A stretch of DNA of 64,000 nucleotides from Streptomyces sp. CGMCC 4.7035. Its GTDB lineage: Bacteria; Actinomycetota; Actinomycetes; Streptomycetales; Streptomycetaceae. Below, piece after piece: positions 60,476 through 64,000 of the stretch (positions are counted from its first letter, which is position 1; every line of letters starts with the position of its first letter). The stretch is taken from NCBI RefSeq assembly GCF_031583065.1, contig NZ_CP134053.1, forward strand, positions 4,154,001-4,218,000, read 5' to 3'. A program made the translations under genes and the position numbers. The notes beneath the pieces are model-generated. The model was not told the origin of the DNA. It saw only the letters and a list, made by a program, of their open reading frames with translations, and did not search any database.

Positions 60476-61852
60476 GTGCGTATCCCCGCCCCCGCGTGCT
60501 GGGCCCGCCGCTCTCTGCGGCTCAGGCTGACGGCCGCGGCGGCCCTGATCATCGCGGTGGCACTGGTCGGCGCGTCCTGCCTGCTGGTCGTCTGGCTGCG
60601 CATGAGCCTGATCACCGGGCTGGACCAGACCGCGCTCCAGCGGGCCCAGGTCATCGCGGCGAGCGTCGACAACGGCACTCTCGCCCGCGTCCTTCCGGTC
60701 TCCGGCGGCGACACCGCCGTGCAGGTCGTCGGCGCGGGTGGCTCGGTGCGGTGCAGTTCGGCGAATCTGGCGGGGAAACCCGCGCTTTTCACCTTCCCCC
60801 CGACCCCCTCGGGCGCGACGCCGCAGGCCCACAGCGTGCGCGGCCTGCCCCTGAGCGGGGACGGCACCTGGCGCGCGCTGGCCATCTCCGCCGGTGGCAG
60901 GAGCGACCCGGTGACCGTGTATGTCGCCGTGCCCACCAAGGCCGTGAGTGACAACCTGGCCAAGCTCACCCTGGGCCTGGCCATCGCCGTGCCGCCGGCC
61001 GTCGCCCTGCTCACCGGCGTGGTCTGGCTGCTGACCGGACGCGCGCTTCGGCCCGTGGAGGCCCTGAGCGCCCAGACCGCCGAGATCACCGCCTGCGACC
61101 TGGGCCGCCGCCTGGACGTGCCGCCGGCCGACGACGCCCTGGGCCGGCTGGCGCGGACCCTCAACGACCTGCTCGCCCGGCTGGACGTCTCCCAGCAGCG
61201 ACAGCGGCAGTTCGTCGCGGACGCGGCACACGAGCTGCGCAGCCCCCTCAGCAGCCTGCACACCCAGCTGGAGGTGGCGGTCCGGCACCCCGGCTCCGCG
61301 GACTGGCCCTCCCGCGGCCCCGCCCTGATCGAGGAGAGCGAACGGCTGTCCGGGCTCGTCGACGACCTCGTACGGATGGCCCGCCTCGACGCCCTGCCCC
61401 GGCTGCGCAAACGTCCCGTGGACCTGGACGAGGTCGTCTTCCAGGAAGTCCGCCACGCCCGCCGCCGCACCTCTCTCGTCATCGACCAGCACGCCGTGTG
61501 CGCGGCCCGTGTGTACGGCGACGGTGATGCCCTGGCCAGGGTCGTGCGCAATCTGCTGGACAACGCCATCCGGTACGCGGACGACCGGATCGTGGTGCGT
61601 CTGGGCGTCCGCGACGGCATCGCGTGCCTGGTCGTCGCCGACGACGGTCCCGGCATCCCGGTGGCCGACCGGAACCGCGTCTTCGACCGTTTCACCCGAT
61701 TGGACGGGGCCCGCGCCCGGGACACCGGCGGAAGCGGTCTGGGGCTGGCGATCGTCCACGACCTGGTCCTCGCGCACCACGGGCACATCCACATCGAGGA
61801 CAACGACCCCGGCGCCCGGATGGTGGTGCGCATACCGGCCACCGAGCTGTGA
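60476..61852 (+). CDS. Two-component sensor histidine kinase
   Basis: A 458-residue membrane kinase. The first membrane helix (about 20-42, TAAAALIIAVALVGASCLLV) and second (about 165-185) enclose a sensor domain of about 120 residues outside the cell. A HAMP region (about 190-240) leads to the dimerisation helix with phospho-acceptor His252 in DAAHELRSPLSSL. The ATPase domain (about 350-455) has LLDNAIRYADD, DDGPGIP and GGSGLGLAIV. The start is GTG 60476, close after the response regulator. The sensed signal is unknown. Only one cysteine is in the sensor part, so a CutS-like disulfide sensor is unlikely. Confidence 0.94.
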   Translation: MRIPAPACWARRSLRLRLTAAAALIIAVALVGASCLLVVWLRMSLITGLDQTALQRAQVIAASVDNGTLARVLPVSGGDTAVQVVGAGGSVRCSSANLAGKPALFTFPPTPSGATPQAHSVRGLPLSGDGTWRALAISAGGRSDPVTVYVAVPTKAVSDNLAKLTLGLAIAVPPAVALLTGVVWLLTGRALRPVEALSAQTAEITACDLGRRLDVPPADDALGRLARTLNDLLARLDVSQQRQRQFVADAAHELRSPLSSLHTQLEVAVRHPGSADWPSRGPALIEESERLSGLVDDLVRMARLDALPRLRKRPVDLDEVVFQEVRHARRRTSLVIDQHAVCAARVYGDGDALARVVRNLLDNAIRYADDRIVVRLGVRDGIACLVVADDGPGIPVADRNRVFDRFTRLDGARARDTGGSGLGLAIVHDLVLAHHGHIHIEDNDPGARMVVRIPATEL

Positions 61853-62087
61853 CGGGTGAGCCGACTGCGCCGGTCGACTGCGCCCGCCCTCAGCCGGTGA
61901 TGCCGCGCAGGACCTTCTCCGCGAGCTCCCGGCCGGCCGACCGCGCGATGCGGACTGTCACGGTTTCGTCGCAGTGTGATCCGTCCCTGCAACCCCCATG
62001 CCCCGCGGCTTGTCTACCTGGCAGGAAACGCGCCGCGTACGGGACGCGCGCCGAGCGCAAGTCCGTACAGAAGACGAAGGGTCCGCC

Positions 62088-62783
62088 ATGGGGGACATAC
62101 GCAGACGGGGAGCCGTCGCACTCGGGATCACCGCGCTGGTGACACCGCTCACGCTCGCGCTCGGCACCGCGCCCGCCGGTGCCGCGAGCTGCACCACGCA
62201 GACCGGCCCGTATCAGAAGCAGGTCGAGAAGTTCCTCGGCCGGCCGGTCGACGGCAGGCAGTCCAGCGCCGACTGCAAGGCGATCCAGGCCTTCCAGAAC
62301 AAGCACGGCATCACCCCCGCCGTGGGCTACGCGGGCCCGGTGACCTGGGGCGTCATGGACCTCATGAACAAGCAGAAGGCCGTCGGGAACAAGCCCAACA
62401 AGGACGGGAAGTGCCCCGTCAACAAGGGCCGCATCGCCTGCGTCAACCTCACGCTCCAGCTCAGCTGGATCCAGGACGGCGACCGTCTCGTCTACGGCCC
62501 CGTCCCGGTCCGGACCGGCCGCAACGGCTACGAGACCCGCACCGGCCTGAAGAAGATCTACTGGCGGGACATCGACCATGTGTCGAGCGTGTACCACGTG
62601 CCCATGCCCTACAGCCAGTTCTTCGACGGCGGCCAGGCCTTCCACTCGGTCGGCCTCAGCATGTGGAATCCGCCGGGCTCGCACGGCTGCGTCAACATGA
62701 CCAAGACCGACGCCAAGAAGTACTGGTCGCTGCTGAAGACCGGCGACGACGTGTTCGTCTACGGCCGCAAGCCCGGCACCTGA
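62088..62783 (+). CDS. Secreted L,D-transpeptidase with peptidoglycan-binding domain
   Basis: A 231-residue cell-wall enzyme. A signal peptide (about 1-33, ending GTAPAGAAS) precedes a PG_binding_1 domain (about 35-95, VEKFLGRPVDGRQSSADCKA). The YkuD catalytic domain (about 105-228) has HSVGLSMWNPPGSHGCVNMT, with His199 and nucleophile Cys201 of the SHGCVN motif. It forms 3-3 cross-links or anchors in peptidoglycan. The start is ATG 62088 with GAAGG upstream. A perfect terminator follows. The region between the kinase stop and this start (61853-62087) holds no supported gene. Confidence 0.93.
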   Translation: MGDIRRRGAVALGITALVTPLTLALGTAPAGAASCTTQTGPYQKQVEKFLGRPVDGRQSSADCKAIQAFQNKHGITPAVGYAGPVTWGVMDLMNKQKAVGNKPNKDGKCPVNKGRIACVNLTLQLSWIQDGDRLVYGPVPVRTGRNGYETRTGLKKIYWRDIDHVSSVYHVPMPYSQFFDGGQAFHSVGLSMWNPPGSHGCVNMTKTDAKKYWSLLKTGDDVFVYGRKPGT

Positions 62784-62787
62784 CGTG

Positions 62788-62827
62788 TGTGCGGTCCGGC
62801 CGTCCTCGTGAACGGCCGGACCGCACA
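62788..62827. terminator. Long bidirectional hairpin terminator
   Basis: A perfect 16-bp stem, TGTGCGGTCCGGCCGT (62788-62803) with ACGGCCGGACCGCACA (62812-62827), and an 8-base loop, between the convergent L,D-transpeptidase and oxidoreductase genes. Confidence 0.85.
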
Positions 62828-62833
62828 GGCGAG

Positions 62834-64000
62834 TTACGCGGGTGCGTCTCCGAAGTCCGGGATCTCCAGCCGGACCCCGCCCCTGAGCGCCGACTCGTGC
62901 GCGACGATCCCCGGTAGCGTGTAGCGGGCCGCGACCCACGCGTTCACGGACGGCAGGGTACGGGTGCCCACAGCGGTCACGAAGTCGTCCACCAGGAAGT
63001 GGTGGCTCCCCTCGTGCCCGTTGTGCAGGTTGTCGAACTCCCGCGGTAGCCGCGACCGGTCGTGCACCGGAGCCGAACCGGAGGTGAAGGCGGCCCGCAG
63101 CTCCGGCGCGATGTGCTGGAGCGACGGGTCGTCAGGGGACATCGTGGGCTTGGGCTCCAGCAGCTCGCTGATGTCCTTGACCCCCTTCTTGTCCTGCCAC
63201 AGAGCCACGGTGGCGAGCTGCTCCATGCTCGCCTCGGTGCCGAAGAACCGGAAACGCGACTCCCTTATGTGCGAGGGGTAGCCGACCCGCCGGAACTCGT
63301 TCGTACGGAAGGAGCCGCCGCCCGCCACCTCGAACAGCGCGCTGGCGTTGGAGAAGTCGTTGCCGAACTGGCTGATCTCCTTGTCGAAGACCCCGTCCCC
63401 GCGGTCGTCGCGCACGCCGATCGCGGACACGCTCACCGCGTGCGTCTGCCAGGCGCCGAGCACACCGCCGACCGAGTGGGTCGGGTAGAGCAGCGGGGGA
63501 TAGCTGGCGGTCGCCTTCCAGTTCTCGCCGCCGCTGTACTGGTACGCCTCATAGAACCCGAGGTCCATGTCGTGGACGTAGTCGCCCTCGGCGTAGAAGA
63601 GCCGTCCGAAGGCGCCCTCGGCGATCTGGTTGCGGGCGTGCACGGTCGCCGGGTTGTACTGGCTCGTCTCGCCCATCATGTACGTCAGTCCGGTGGCCTT
63701 GACCGCATCGATGATCGCCGCGATCTCCTCGGTGCTGATCGCCATGGGGACGGCGGAGTACACGTGCTTGCCGGCGTTGAGCGCCTGGACCACGAGGGGG
63801 CCGTGGGTCCAGCGCTGGGTGAAGATCGCGACGGCGTCGACGGCCGCGGACTCCAGCATGGCCTCGTACGACGGGAAGGTGCCCGCGAGACCCTGGGCAG
63901 CGGCGAGCTGCTCCGCCCGTTCGGGCAGCAGGTCGGTGACGTAGACGTCGCCGACGCCGGGGTGGGCCTGGAACAGGGTGGCGAACTGGCCCGAGAACTG
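62834..64000 (-). CDS. Gfo/Idh/MocA-family oxidoreductase (N-terminus cut by window edge)
   Basis: At least 388 codons are visible; the start and the GxGxxG cofactor motif lie beyond position 64000. The visible part opens QFSGQFATLFQAHPGVGDVY and has the family segment AVDAVAIFTQRWTHGPLVVQALNAGKHVYSAVPM (residues split here by normal reading; the key motif is AGKHVYSAVPM). A C-terminal alpha/beta domain continues through YQYSGGENWKATASYPPLLY. Such enzymes oxidise or reduce sugars and inositols with NAD(P). The variant AVPM in place of the usual EKP after GKHV is notable, because that Lys is catalytic in many members. The stop is TGA or TAA at 62834-62836. Confidence 0.85.
   Translation of the reverse strand, partial: QFSGQFATLFQAHPGVGDVYVTDLLPERAEQLAAAQGLAGTFPSYEAMLESAAVDAVAIFTQRWTHGPLVVQALNAGKHVYSAVPMAISTEEIAAIIDAVKATGLTYMMGETSQYNPATVHARNQIAEGAFGRLFYAEGDYVHDMDLGFYEAYQYSGGENWKATASYPPLLYPTHSVGGVLGAWQTHAVSVSAIGVRDDRGDGVFDKEISQFGNDFSNASALFEVAGGGSFRTNEFRRVGYPSHIRESRFRFFGTEASMEQLATVALWQDKKGVKDISELLEPKPTMSPDDPSLQHIAPELRAAFTSGSAPVHDRSRLPREFDNLHNGHEGSHHFLVDDFVTAVGTRTLPSVNAWVAARYTLPGIVAHESALRGGVRLEIPDFGDAPA

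Noticed and set aside
60476..61852. The two-component kinase as CutS
   Set aside because: The extracytoplasmic part has only one cysteine and no other CutS-specific feature was seen, so the name was not used.
61890..61961. A short minus-strand frame ending RSAGRELAEKVLRGITG
   Set aside because: It is only about 24 codons with no clear ribosome site. It could be the tail of a lost gene, but the evidence is too thin.

Overview
The window reads as chromosomal DNA of a Streptomyces. The DNA is very GC-rich with extreme third-position GC bias. It carries genes typical of that genus: a streptophobe-type membrane protein, a second clpP pair beside a PopR-like regulator, mycothiol-dependent formaldehyde detoxification, SpoIIE/GAF/PAS phosphatases, a sugar ABC importer with no ATPase gene of its own, and a streptogrisin-like secreted protease. 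I found no rRNA, tRNA, insertion sequence, integrase or CRISPR array. The mix of secreted hydrolases, regulators, exporters and decayed gene fragments suggests accessory or arm-like chromosome rather than the housekeeping core.

Layout. 1-2.9 kb: streptophobe gene (cut by the window edge), popR and clpP3-clpP4, with a likely tandem PopR box upstream of clpP3. 3-9.2 kb: epoxide hydrolase, VOC protein, a broken GH127/LamG gene, an SGNH lipoprotein, a DHA2-type MFS exporter with a cluster of operator-like palindromes, and an SRPBCC protein. 9.2-15.4 kb: a self-contained peptide export cassette on the minus strand: a double-glycine-leader precursor without cysteine, a hairpin, an HlyD-type adaptor, a C39-peptidase ABC protein and an NHLM-type ABC protein. 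No modifying enzyme is visible. 15.9-23.5 kb: thioesterase, secreted S1 protease with a repetitive acidic tail, two divergent SpoIIE-type phosphatases and a phosphoesterase. 23.5-32 kb: XdhC-like protein, secreted GH5 enzyme, secreted beta-propeller with a divergent TetR regulator, NTF2-like protein, small secreted protein and aldehyde dehydrogenase. 32-44.7 kb: redox and regulatory genes (alcohol dehydrogenases, SDRs, AKR, MarR, LysR) interspersed with gene remnants. 44.7-54.4 kb: GT39 mannosyltransferase-like protein, maltokinase-cap protein, malic enzyme, a 13-bp minisatellite, and a two-gene polyol-phosphate/glycosyl transferase operon. 54.4-64 kb: sugar ABC importer operon ending in a GH1 beta-glucosidase, a glycine/tyrosine-rich secreted protein divergent from a two-component system, an L,D-transpeptidase and a partial Gfo/Idh/MocA oxidoreductase.

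How genes work together. PopR probably activates clpP3-clpP4 and, by its C-terminal Ala-Ala, is itself probably a Clp substrate. The peptide cassette supplies its own leader protease and exporter. The MarR regulator at 37.9 kb has a 17-bp box at its own promoter that recurs twice in front of the SDR-remnant/alcohol-dehydrogenase unit 4 kb away, which suggests a small local regulon. The mycothiol alcohol dehydrogenase and its overlapping metallo-hydrolase form a detoxification pair. The sugar importer and GH1 enzyme form a glycoside uptake and hydrolysis operon, with ATP hydrolysis presumably provided by a shared MsiK-type ATPase elsewhere.

The most unusual items are the cysteine-free peptide cassette, the 13-bp minisatellite, the MarR box shared across 4 kb, the ClpP4 paralogue whose catalytic histidine is replaced by glycine, and the GGY-repeat secreted protein. 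All calls come from reading the sequence; no database search was run.
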